Source: Baffinella frigidus
Lineage: Eukaryota; Cryptophyceae; Cryptomonadales; Baffinellaceae
Direction of reading: 5' to 3'
DNA length: 15,349 nucleotides
Assembly (NCBI GenBank): GCA_026770585.1
Contig: MU646821.1
Span: 75,327-90,675 of the forward strand
How positions within the stretch are numbered: position 1 is the stretch's first letter; each line of letters begins with the position of its first letter. The notes below the pieces were generated by a model that was not told where the DNA came from, did not search any database, and was given only the letters and a program-made list of their open reading frames with translations. The position numbers were made by a program, and so were the translations under genes. Of this stretch, positions 7,103 through 13,841 are shown piece by piece.

Positions 7103-7263
7103 CCACACAGCGGGCTACGAAGGGATTTTCGGGCACTCAGTGCCCGAGTTTCCGTTACCTTATCCGTAGGAACCCCCCTATGCCCCTACGGATTGCCTAC
7201 CGTAGGGTCCTAGGTCTGATCGCTCAGGGGTAATTCGAAATCCCTTCGAAGTCCGCTGTGTGG
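7103..7263. mobile_element. Inverted-repeat element E2
   Basis: Ends CCACACAGCGGGCTACGAAG and CTTCGAAGTCCGCTGTGTGG, 161 bp. A small hairpin CGGGCACTCAGTGCCCG lies near the left end. The interior has TACCTTATCCGTAGGAACCC and CTACCGTAGGGTCCTAGG. Directly adjacent to A3. Confidence 0.87.
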
Positions 7264-7430
7264 AGCAGCAGCCTTTCGGTTCCTCAGCGCGCGCGCATGT
7301 GATTTTAAGTACAGTGTTTGTTTTTTATCCGGGCGGCGCAGTGTTGTGTGCGGCTACGGGGAAGCGCCTCCCCCCCCTACACTGTACATGTGTAGCCAAC
7401 TGCAGGGCCATAGGTATGTGGGGTCCTACA

Positions 7431-7535
7431 TATCCCTCAAGTGCCCATGCCGCCAAATTCGACGGCCAAGAGGTCCTAGGCAGGTCCTAGGGCCCTACCG
7501 TAGGGCGTATGAGCCTACTGGCCACTTGAGGGATA
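7431..7535. mobile_element. Inverted-repeat element D2
   Basis: Ends TATCCCTCAAGTGCCC and GGCCACTTGAGGGATA, 105 bp, core as in D1 with AGGTCCTAGGCAGGTCCTAG. TA at both ends. The 165 bases before it (7264-7430) hold no recognisable gene. Confidence 0.88.
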
Positions 7536-7572
7536 GAAGGATGGGCTGTCTTGCGAGGGATTTTCCCCTGTA

Positions 7573-8103
7573 CAGGGGCACCTCGCTCATAAGAAACTGC
7601 CTCCCCGCTACTAGAGACATAGGGCGTAGGGTCCTAGTGGCTATGCCCAGAGTAGGGAATTCCCTTTAAAAGTAGGGAATTCCCTACAGGTTGAGGCCCG
7701 GTCTGTACCTCGCCGTTTTTTTCGACCGAACTTGTCTCGCCGGGATCCGGTAGGGGAGCTCAAGCCCGTCACATCGGTGTGAAGGAGTCTAGGTTCTAGC
7801 AGCCGCCAACACCCGGGTAGGGCGTGCCGCGGGTGGGCGTTGCCGTTAAAATGGCCCAGGCTCAACTCGGGAGCCCCCCGACAGCACATCTTCCAAGCGG
7901 CTCAGGGCATTGCTTGGACATGCATCCCCCTCCCCCTCCCTCGTTGCTGCCCTTCTCGGCCCTTCCCCCCACCAAAAAAACGGGATTTTGGGAATAGGGA
8001 ATTCCCTGTTTTCTTTATTTTCGGCCTGGGCGTATAGCCACTAGGCATAGTCCTACTGTAGGGTCCTAAGGTGTGTTGGTTTCTTATGAGCGAGGTACCC
8101 CTG
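7573..8103. mobile_element. Fold-back element with family A arms and about 380 bp of interior
   Basis: The left arm (7573-7648, CAGGGGCACCTCGCTCATAA to CTAGTGGCTATGCCC) is inverse to the right arm (8028-8103, GGGCGTATAGCCACTAG to GAGCGAGGTACCCCTG). The complementarity is longer than in ordinary A copies, and the interior is not family A. Just inside both arms are TAGGGAATTCCCT palindromes (two on the left, one on the right), suggesting another element inserted into an A copy. The interior at 7690-7990 has short open frames but no recognisable gene. Confidence 0.7.
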
Positions 8104-8242
8104 AGGTCTCAGACGGAACCACTGCTCTGGCTTTGACACGTGTGGCTCCTACACGTAGACGTTGTGTGTTGAAATGTTTATGTACATGTACACTGCGCAC
8201 GGAACTGCTTCTGCAAGGCGCGCGACGAGGCCCAAAAATCAG

Positions 8243-8347
8243 TATCCCTCAAGTGGCGAGCTGGTCAAATTTGACCCGCAAGAGGTCCTAGGCAGGTCCT
8301 AGGACCCTACCGTAGGGCGTATGAGCCTACTCGCCACCTAAGGGATA
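8243..8347. mobile_element. Inverted-repeat element D3 (left half of a D dimer)
   Basis: Ends TATCCCTCAAGTGGCGAG and CTCGCCACCTAAGGGATA; core as in D2, with CCTACCGTAGGGCGTATGAG. It shares its terminal TA with D4. Confidence 0.88.
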
Positions 8348-8450
8348 TCCCTCAAGAGGCGAGTAGGCTCAGACGCCCTACCGTAGGGCCCTAGGACCTG
8401 CCTAGGACCTCTCGGCGGTCAATTTTGACCGCCTCGCCACTTGAGGGATC
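8346..8450. mobile_element. Inverted-repeat element D4, head-to-head with D3
   Basis: TATCCCTCAAGAGGCGAG to CGCCACTTGAGGGATC, with the core in the opposite orientation to D3 (CTACCGTAGGGCCCTAGGAC). The two copies share one TA (8346-8347), giving a near-palindrome of about 208 bp. The last TA has become TC. Confidence 0.88.
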
Positions 8451-8469
8451 GCTGTTTTCTGTGCATGCA

Positions 8470-8985
8470 GCCATCTACCTCATCCCCCAAGGCTCGCCGG
8501 GCTACCAACATCTTTCGGGCGAGACCCTGTCCCTCGGCGAGACGAGGCCCGGAAATCTGTACTTGCGCCGATGCGGCGTGTACCTCATTCCCCCAGGCTG
8601 GCCTGGCTACCCACATCATTCGGGAGAGGCCCTATCCCACGGCGAGACCAGGCCTCATCCCCCAAGGCTGGCCTGGCTCCCAACATCGTTCGGGAGAGGC
8701 CCGATCCCCGCTACCAACATCGTTCGGGAGATCATGCAAAAAGCTTACGTTAACGGTGTTGTAACTTTGGTACAAAATTTATAATGGAAAACATTGTTGG
8801 GCTTTAAAAGTCTTGAAATCGCTTTTAAAATCGTTTTAGAGCCCGGTTGACCATCAACGGCTCCAGTAGCCCACGTTAACCGACCCCTTAAGGGGTCCGT
8901 TAACGTAAGCTTTTCGCATTAGAGAGGCCCTGTCCCCGCTACCAACATCGTTCGGGAGAGGCCCTATCCCACGGCGAGACGAGGC
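8470..8985. repeat. Degenerate tandem region split by C3
   Basis: Imperfect units contain CTCATCCCCCAAGGCTGGCC, CTACCAACATCGTTCGGGAG, AGGCCCTATCCCACGGCGAG and ACGAGGCC, starting at about 8479, 8584 and 8654, with parts at 8708 and 8938. The frames stay open because of the repeat composition. C3 interrupts the array. Confidence 0.75.
8732..8921. mobile_element. Inverted-repeat element C3 with GAGA target duplication
   Basis: A 190-bp copy, ends TCATGCAAAAAGCTTACG and CGTAAGCTTTTCGCATTA. GAGA lies at 8728-8731 and 8922-8925; the other tandem units read CGGGAGAGGCCC without an insert, which confirms the site. It carries about 20 bp more than C1 near GAGCCCGGTTGACCATCAAC. The ACGTTAAC motif occurs three times. 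Confidence 0.93.
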
Positions 8986-9224
8986 CGACAAACCCGTGCC
9001 GTTTCTCGTCCAACATCTGCACCGTGGGAGTGAGAAGGCTCAGTCAGGTTCCCACAGTCCTTCAGGTTCTTCGAGCTCCCAACATAGGCGGGGCACCGGA
9101 ACGTGTTCTGCAGGAAAGCCATGCTTCCTTTCGGATCACATGAAGCCCCCCTGTACAGAGGATCGCGGCAGAACCACACCACGCCAGAGTCTTGGAAGGG
9201 GTCGCCAAAGTCAGTTTCCCACAG
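8964..9224 (-). CDS. Cysteine-containing exon-like fragment, unknown product
   Basis: The minus-strand frame is open from about 9224 to a stop at 8964. The stretch to about 9030 reads like protein: FGDPFQDSGVVWFCRDPLYR, then GASCDPKGSMAFLQN, CPAYVGSS and DCGNL, with four cysteines. The last 65 bases run into the tandem region. No convincing acceptor or donor was found. Copies of GGGAAACTGACT at and upstream of its start indicate internal repetition. It may be an exon of a secreted or surface protein, but I assign no family. Confidence 0.3.
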   Translation of the reverse strand: MWETDFGDPFQDSGVVWFCRDPLYRGASCDPKGSMAFLQNTFRCPAYVGSSKNLKDCGNLTEPSHSHGADVGRETARVCRPRLAVG

Positions 9225-9270
9225 TCACTTTCTCGGCTCAGTCAGTTTCCCACGGTCAGTTTCTCCTGAG

Positions 9271-9320
9271 TAACTCAGGGGCACCGTTTCGTTCCTCCTC
9301 AGACCACGCGCATCCTAGCG
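9271..9320. repeat. Dispersed direct repeat R (second copy about 9768-9815)
   Basis: GGCACCGTTTCGTTCCTCCT and CAGACCACGCGCATCCTAG recur at about 9774 as GGCGCCGTGTCGTTCCTGCT and CAAACCACGTGCATCCTAG. CGCATCCTAGCG occurs a third time near 9419. Both full copies lie near family N or A pieces. Not coding. Confidence 0.7.
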
Positions 9321-9329
9321 CTGCTTCAC

Positions 9330-9406
9330 TCCTTCACTCAGGTTGGCCGACTATTCTCAAGCTGACATGCTGGGTGTGCGGTACAAATCCGTCAACTTTC
9401 GAGCGT
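9330..9406 (+). mobile_element. Partial family N copy (N1)
   Basis: TCAGGTTGGCCGACTATTCT, then GACATGCTGGGTGTGCGGTA and CCGTCAACTTTCGAGCG match the left part of the full copy at 10915-11053. The right half is missing. Confidence 0.7.
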
Positions 9407-9440
9407 GTAAAGTCACTCCGCATCCTAGCGTTGTCCAACA

Positions 9441-9590
9441 TTATCTCAGAAAACGAGTTCTAAAACTCGTTTTCTTAAGTCAATTCCCCTACAAATTTGT
9501 CAACTTATGCGGAGAGTAAAGAATAAGTTGACGAATTTGTAGGTGAATTGACTTAAGAAAATGAGTTTTAGAACTCGTTTTCTGAGATAA
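9441..9590. mobile_element. Inverted-repeat element J with AACA target duplication
   Basis: A 150-bp near-perfect palindrome: TTATCTCAGAAAACGAGTTC on the left against its inverse on the right, with inner stem AATTTGTCAACTTA / TAAGTTGACGAATTTGTAGG. AACA flanks both ends (9437-9440, 9591-9594). A secondary hairpin AAAACGAGTT / AACTCGTTTT lies within the left arm. TTATC ends and the 4-bp duplication link it to family B. Confidence 0.9.
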
Positions 9591-9594
9591 AACA

Positions 9595-9879
9595 TCTGCT
9601 CCACGCGAGTGACCGCTTAGCAACCACCGATGATGTGTCCATCTTAACGATTCTGGTACAGATTGCAATTCATTTCAGGGTGAGGGGCTTGAAATGATCC
9701 CCGAAATTCTGGGGAAGATAGAACTCGGGCGCCGCTTAGTGGGAAGGCTCTTGTCGGTGCCTCAACCTTCAAGGGCGCCGTGTCGTTCCTGCTCAAACCA
9801 CGTGCATCCTAGGTCTGCCTCACTGCCTCTGTGCTGTGCTGTGGTCGGAGATCCCCATCCTACCCTCCTACCCACACAA
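9595..9879. other. Unassigned stretch
   Basis: No gene recognised. It includes a small hairpin CATTTCA...TGAAATG (about 9671-9695) and repeat R (about 9768-9815). Confidence 0.4.
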
Positions 9880-9961
9880 CAGGGGTACCTCGCTCATTAG
9901 AAACCGCCCCCCCCCCCAGGACCACCATAGGGCCCCAGGTGTAGGCCTACTGTAGGGTCCT
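9880..9961. mobile_element. Partial family A copy (A6)
   Basis: The left end CAGGGGTACCTCGCTCATTA and middle GGCCTACTGTAGGGTCCT are present. The right third is replaced at CACTGCCTCACTCGGG, the start of an N copy. Confidence 0.8.
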
Positions 9962-9962
9962 C

Positions 9963-10116
9963 ACTGCCTCACTCGGGTTGGCCGACTATTCCCACGTTGA
10001 CATGCTCGGGATGGCCGACTATTCTCAAGTTGACATGCAGATCCGTCAACATTGGAGCGGGGAAGAGCCCGGGCTCACCAGATTGGTGAGCCCAGATAGA
10101 CTTGAGGCAGAGCTAG
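9963..10116 (+). mobile_element. Family N copy N2 with internal duplication
   Basis: Left end ACTGCCTCACTCGGGTTGG, right end TGAGGCAGAGCTAG. A GGCCGACTATTCYCAMGTTGAC unit occurs twice (about 9974-10004 and 10009-10038). A hairpin GGGCTCACCAGATTGGTGAGCCC lies at about 10071-10093. Confidence 0.75.
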
Positions 10117-10282
10117 CGGGCCACTCGATGCTGGAAGAGGGAGTATTTTAAATGTGGAATTGTTAAATTTAGTACCAGTCACGGGCAGGCTTGGTCGCTT
10201 GAGGCAAAACTGGGCTTCGGACGTGCTCCTCGTCGTCCGGTATGCATGTCAGAGCGCGACGCTGGGGATGCTTCAACATCTA

Positions 10283-10398
10283 CAGGGTACCTCACGCATA
10301 CGAAAACGCCCACCCCTAGGACCCTACAGTAGGCCTATGCCTAGGGCCCTACGGTGGTCCTGGGGGGGGGGGCGTTTTTTTGTGAGCGAGGTACCCCC
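10283..10398. mobile_element. Inverted-repeat element A7
   Basis: Left end CAGGGTACCTCACGCATACG, right end GTGAGCGAGGTACCCCC. The internal sequence is nearly identical to A3 (ACGCCCACCCCTAGGACCCT). Fused to E3 exactly as A3 is to E2. Confidence 0.85.
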
Positions 10399-10515
10399 AC
10401 AAAGCGGGCTACGAAGGGATTTTCGGGCACTCAGTGCCCGAGTTTCCGTTACCTTATCCGTAGGAACCCCTCTATGCCCCTACGGATTGCCTACCGTAGG
10501 GTCCTAGGTCTGATC
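10397..10515. mobile_element. Truncated element E3
   Basis: Left end CCACAAAGCGGGCTACGAAG and about 115 bases nearly identical to E2, ending at CCTAGGTCTGATCGC. The right inverted end is absent. It stops at the second copy of a 23-bp direct repeat (10254-10276 and 10518-10540) that brackets the A7/E3 unit. Confidence 0.85.
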
Positions 10516-10543
10516 GCGCGCGACGCTGGGGATGCTTCAAGTT

Positions 10544-10736
10544 CTAGCTCTGCCCAAGTTAATCTGGTCTTCTCAAAATGAGGAGATCGGGAGTTTTTTT
10601 CTCTGTTTGGTGGTACAAATTCGTCAATTTGGTGTGAGAAGGATCAGTCAACGCGACTGAGGCAGAGCTTGACGGATCTGTACCGCAAACCTAGGATGTC
10701 AACTTGAGAATAGTCTTTCAACCGACTGAGGCAGTG
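10544..10736. mobile_element. Rearranged family N remnants (N3)
   Basis: Begins CTAGCTCTGCCCAAGTT. A reversed N segment follows at about 10670-10733 (GACGGATCTGTACCGCAAAC, then GATGTCAACTTGAGAATAGT and ACTGAGGCAG). GACTGAGGCAGAGCTT occurs inside. It looks like an N copy broken by rearrangement. Confidence 0.6.
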
Positions 10737-10760
10737 CCGCGAACAAGACGTTGACCAGTA

Positions 10761-10901
10761 TCATCTCCACAAAAGTATTAATTAATTGTTTTTGGCGCAA
10801 CGAAATTTACTACACAAATGCTTTACTACTACTTTTATGAGCAAATCGTGTAGTAATTTTCGTTGCCCAAAAGCAATTAATTAATACTTGTATGGAGATT
10901 A
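10761..10901. mobile_element. Inverted-repeat element B3 (arm type 2)
   Basis: 141 bp. The core CAACGAAATTTACTACACAA, ATGCTTTA and GTGTAGTAATTTTCGTTGCC is family B. The outer arms are unlike B1/B2: TCATCTCCACAAAAGTATTA and AATTAATTG on the left, matched inverted on the right (CAATTAATTAATACTTG, ATGGAGATTA). Flanks AGTA and CGTA agree at three of four bases. The T-N-ATC ends are kept. Confidence 0.88.
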
Positions 10902-10914
10902 CGTAGGAGATAGT

Positions 10915-11053
10915 CTAGCTCTGCCTCACTCAGGTTGACCGAGCATTCCCAAGTTGACATGCTGGGTTCGCGGTACACATCCGCCGACCCTTCCGCTCCA
11001 AAGCGCCCAGGCTCACCAAATTTGTGCGCCCACGCGGCCTGAGGCAGAGCTGG
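10915..11053 (+). mobile_element. Full family N copy (N4)
   Basis: Ends CTAGCTCTGCCTCACTCAGG and TGAGGCAGAGCTGGG. Internal CAAGTTGACATGCTGGGTTC, GGTACACATCCG and CCCAGGCTCACCAAATTTGT. About 139 bp. It lies just downstream of the proposed donor of the minus-strand exon at 11083, so it would be intronic. Confidence 0.82.
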
Positions 11054-11082
11054 GCAATACGGGGGGGTGAGGCAACACGCAC

Positions 11083-11400
11083 CATGCCCTCTGTGTAGGG
11101 GATCTCCTCCCCGCGGGTGTTCGGCCTGGAGCCGCTGGTGGTCACGCGGGGCGCCGCCGGCTCCTCCCACGGCACGCCCCCCCAACTGGTCAAACGCTCA
11201 TCCTCCAGCTCCACGCGATACGCGTCCGACAGCTCCACGCGCTGGCTCGGCGAGAGGCCCTGCTCCCGCGGCGAAAGGTCGAGCCGCGCCGGCGTCGATG
11301 GCAGCGCCCGGCCTGCCACGCCTTCCACGCTCCCTCGCCAGGTGGCGAGCGCCGCGGCTGTTGATCTCCGCCGTTCGCGGAACGCGCCCAGGGGCGCGCG
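11083..11400 (-). CDS. GC-rich coding-like exon, unknown product
   Basis: The minus-strand frame reads like protein across about 105 codons: LGAFRERR, then LPSTPARLDLSPREQGLSPS, VELSDAYRVELEDERLTSWG, VPWEEPAAPRVTTSG and NTRGEEIPYTEGM. It ends at a plausible donor ATG|GTGCGT (11083/11082). Codons are very GC-rich at third positions. The upstream side merges into G/C-rich sequence and then the telomere-like block, so the 5' part is missing. Acidic and Pro/Ser-rich; no family recognised. Confidence 0.42.
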
Positions 11401-11485
11401 GGGGGGGGTGGTGGGCGTGCGGGGCGTGTGGGGGAGGATGAGGCCGGAGGGGCGGCGGTAGGGGCGCGGCGTCGGCGGGAATGCT

Positions 11486-11697
11486 GGTGTGGGGTGTGGG
11501 GTTTAGGGTGTGGGGTGTGGGGTTTAGGGTTTAGGGTTTAGGGTTTAGGGTTTAGGGTGTAAGGTTTAGGGTTTAGGGTTTAGGATATAGGGTATAGGGT
11601 TTAGGGTTTAGGGTGTAGGGTGTGGGGTTTAGGGTTTAGGGTTTAGGGTTTTGGGTTTAGGTTTAGGGTTTAGGGTTTAGGGTTTAGGGTTTAGGGT

Positions 11698-11736
<39 letters not shown>

Positions 11737-11750
11737 GGTTTGGGGGAGGG
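11486..11750 (+). repeat. Interstitial telomere-like block 2
   Basis: About 260 bases of TTTAGGG with variants TGTGGGG, TGTAGGG and TATAGGG. Near the right edge six consecutive TTGAGGG units (11697-11738) form a homogeneous sub-block. The G-rich strand is on plus, as in block 1. Confidence 0.93.
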
Positions 11751-11788
11751 GGTCAGGTCATCGGGCGGGTCGGCGGGTGGGTGGGGGT

Positions 11789-11928
11789 TTATCCGGGGAA
11801 ACCTATTTTTCTTTAGTTTGATGGCAAGGAAAATTACTACATATATGCTTTAATATTACTAATGAGAACGAATTGTGTAGTAATTTTCCTTGCCATCAAA
11901 CTAAAGAAAAATAGGTTTCCCCGGATAA
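11789..11928. mobile_element. Inverted-repeat element B4 (arm type 3) with GGGT target duplication
   Basis: 140 bp. The outer arms TTATCCGGGGAAACCTATTT and TTCTTTAGTTTGATGGCAAG are perfectly inverted on the right. The core CAAGGAAAATTACTAC, ATATGCTTTAATATTACTAA and GTGTAGTAATTTTCCTTGCC is family B. GGGT flanks both ends (11785-11788, 11929-11932). The arms share nothing with B1-B3 beyond T-N-ATC. Confidence 0.92.
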
Positions 11929-11935
11929 GGGTGGC

Positions 11936-12075
11936 CTAGCTCTGTCTGCGGCTATTTGTTCTCACCATTTTGGTGAGCGCAGGCGCTCTGGAACGGAAAG
12001 GTTGACGGATGTGTACCACACACCCGGCATGGCAACGCAAGAATAGTCAGGCAACCCGAGTGAGGCAGAGCTAGG
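11936..12075 (-). mobile_element. Full family N copy (N5), reverse
   Basis: Ends CCTAGCTCTGTCTGCGG and CCGAGTGAGGCAGAGCTAGG, 140 bp. Internal TCTCACCATTTTGGTGAGCG hairpin and GTTGACGGATGTGTACCACA. It lies four bases from the B4 target duplication. Confidence 0.82.
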
Positions 12076-12108
12076 TCCAACGTCAGGAGAGGGTGCAGCG
12101 AGACAGAC

Positions 12109-12202
12109 CCCCCCACCCACCTAGGACCAGCATAGGGCCCTAGGCATAGGTCTACTGTAGGGTCCTGGGGGGGGGCTGTTTCTCATGAGTGAGGTGCCCC
12201 TG
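12109..12202. mobile_element. Family A copy A8, left end lost
   Basis: Contains CCTAGGACCAGCATAGGGCC, GGTCTACTGTAGGGTCCT and right end TCATGAGTGAGGTGCCCCTG. The left end is missing. C4 inserted directly at its right end. Confidence 0.78.
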
Positions 12203-12203
12203 G

Positions 12204-12384
12204 TAAAGCGAAAAGCTTTCGCCAGCGGACCCCCTAGGTGGTCCGCTGGCGAGGGACTTACAGGCTCCAAAATAATTTTAAAAGCAATTTCAGGACTTTT
12301 AAACCCCTAAATTGTTTTATATTATAAATTTTGTACGGATTCGCGTCCAAATAAGGGGTTCGCTGGCGAAAGCTTTGTGCACGA
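12204..12384. mobile_element. Inverted-repeat element C4 (variant motif) with CTGG target duplication
   Basis: 181 bp; ends TAAAGCGAAAAGCTTTCGCC and GGCGAAAGCTTTGTGCACGA; CTGG at 12200-12203 and 12385-12388. The core AAGCAATTTCAGGACTTTTA and ATATTATAAATTTTGTAC is family C, same orientation as C2. All three ACGTTAACG-type boxes are replaced by CGCCAGCG (about 12220, 12240, 12359). Confidence 0.9.
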
Positions 12385-12432
12385 CTGGAACGCAAAGCGC
12401 GCTCAGCATCCTACCCTAGACCTGAGGGTGGT

Positions 12433-12530
12433 CAATCGCAAAAGTCCACTCCCCAGTGCCGCGAGGTCAACTTTTGGAAGAATCGCCCGTTTTCGGGCTA
12501 TTCTGCAAGGGTGTCAACTTTTGATTGCTC
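12433..12530. mobile_element. Possible decayed inverted-repeat element L
   Basis: GTCAATCGCAAAAGTCCACT on the left loosely pairs with AGTGTCAACTTTTGATTGC-type sequence on the right. The centre has a GAATCGCCCGTTTTCGGGCTATTC hairpin and GGTCAACTTTTGG. Arms are imperfect and no target duplication is clear. Confidence 0.4.
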
Positions 12531-12891
12531 CCGGTCACGTCTAAAGTAGAAGGCAGGGCCATCCTCCAGCATTCTCGAGAGGTTCCAGGAGGAGGAGGAC
12601 GGCCAGGTTATGAGCCCCATGAGCCCCAGGTTATGAGTCTACCCCCTGGCACCCCAGGCAGAGTCACGTCCCCCCGGCACCCGTCCGCCTATGCTGGGAT
12701 TCCTCACAACCTGAGGACCACGCACGCGGGCGGACACGGGTCCGCACCTTCGTGTTGGACCGAGCTCCACACATCCGCGGGCAGGGAGACATGCCCACGC
12801 AGGGAGCCCATCGGGGTTCCCGGCACCGCCCCCATCCCCCTCGCTGCCGCGCTTGGCTCGTGGTATTTGACCATGAATTCTGGCTGCGTTG
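12531..12891. other. GC-rich stretch with a weak open frame
   Basis: A plus-strand frame is open from about 12525 into the following G-rich block. The product includes Pro/Gly-rich segments and CCAGGTTATGAG-type duplicated codons (about 12602 and 12628). No start context, splice sites or motif persuade me that it is coding. It could be a degraded exon. Confidence 0.25.
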
Positions 12892-13281
12892 CGGGTTTGT
12901 GGGTTGGGGTTTGGGGGTTGAGGTGTGGGGTTTGGGGTGTGGGGTGTGGGGTGTGGGGTTGGGGGTTTGGGGTTTGGGGTTTGGGGTGTGGGGTTTGGGG
13001 TTTGGGGTTTGGGGTTTAAGATTTATGTTCGGGGGGTTAGGATTCAGGGTTTAGGGTTCAGGTTTTAGGGTTCAGGGTTCAGGGTGTAGGGTGTAAGGTG
13101 TAGGGTGTAGGGTGTAGGGTGTAGGGTTCAGTGTATAGGGTTTAGGGTTTAGTGTCTAGGGTTTAGGGTTCAGGGTTTAGGGTTTGGGGTTGATGGTGTT
13201 TAGTTCATGGTGTATGGTTTACGATTTATGGTTTTTGGGTTTATGGTTTATGGTTTAGGTTCAGGGTTTAGAGTTTAGGGG
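12892..13281 (+). repeat. Interstitial telomere-like block 3, strongly degenerate
   Basis: About 390 bases. It starts as GGTTTGGGG and TGTGGGG units, passes through TTTAGGG, TTCAGGG and TGTAGGG variants, and ends as TTTATGG-like units. Same strand orientation as blocks 1 and 2. The long frames through it (VWGLGFGVWG) are repeat translations. Confidence 0.9.
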
Positions 13282-13841
13282 ATGTGACTACCGCATGCTG
13301 CTGCCGAACAACCAACCGGATAGACAGGGAAACGGGAGCCACCCTGGAGGTGACTTGCGGCCAATCCCGAATAACCCTTTATCGCAAAAGTTGACATGAT
13401 TTATACCACTAAAATACATATTAGACCTTTTTGTACCAGATCCATTCATCACGGGGCAGCCGCATTGTGGCCGCATCTCAAGGGGAGTTGACTTAAGAAT
13501 GCTCAAAATACCATAATGTTCCATGCAGGGTGGGTTGGGTTGGCTGCAGATTCCTCGGCAGGACACCTCTGCTCTCCTGTTGAGGGCTCCCTGCCAGGAC
13601 ACAGCTACTCTCCCCAAGTTCTAGAAGTTCTTCCTGCCCCCTGTGCTCTCCTGCCCACACAGCTGCGGGAGGACCGCTCACACTCTCTCTCTGGGAAGAG
13701 GGGGGCGCCGACCTCGGCATGTTGCAGCGCTGCTGCCTCGTTTTTCTTCTGCAGCATCGCACGAAACGACACGTCCGGGAACGCGCCCGGGAATGCGCCC
13801 GGCTGGTGGTGTGCTTCCAATTTCCTCCCCCCCTCCCTTCG
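13282..13841. other. No confident gene
   Basis: Mixed sequence. 13380-13500 is AT-rich with CAAAAGTTGACATG and GGAGTTGACTTAAG, boxes also seen in elements J and K, so a decayed element may be present. 13520-13700 is C/T-rich. Minus-strand frames continue from the 2OG-oxygenase-like fragment without a recognisable motif. Confidence 0.4.

Noticed and set aside
8425-8784. Open frames with repeated proline/glycine phrases
   Set aside because: They follow the tandem unit and run straight into element C3; several frames are open alike.
8470-8985. CRISPR-like array of spaced repeats
   Set aside because: Units are of uneven length, imperfect, without unique spacers of constant size, and the context is eukaryotic.
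12525-13054. Long plus-strand frames with Gly-Val-Trp repeats
   Set aside because: The repeated part is the telomere-like block read in three frames.
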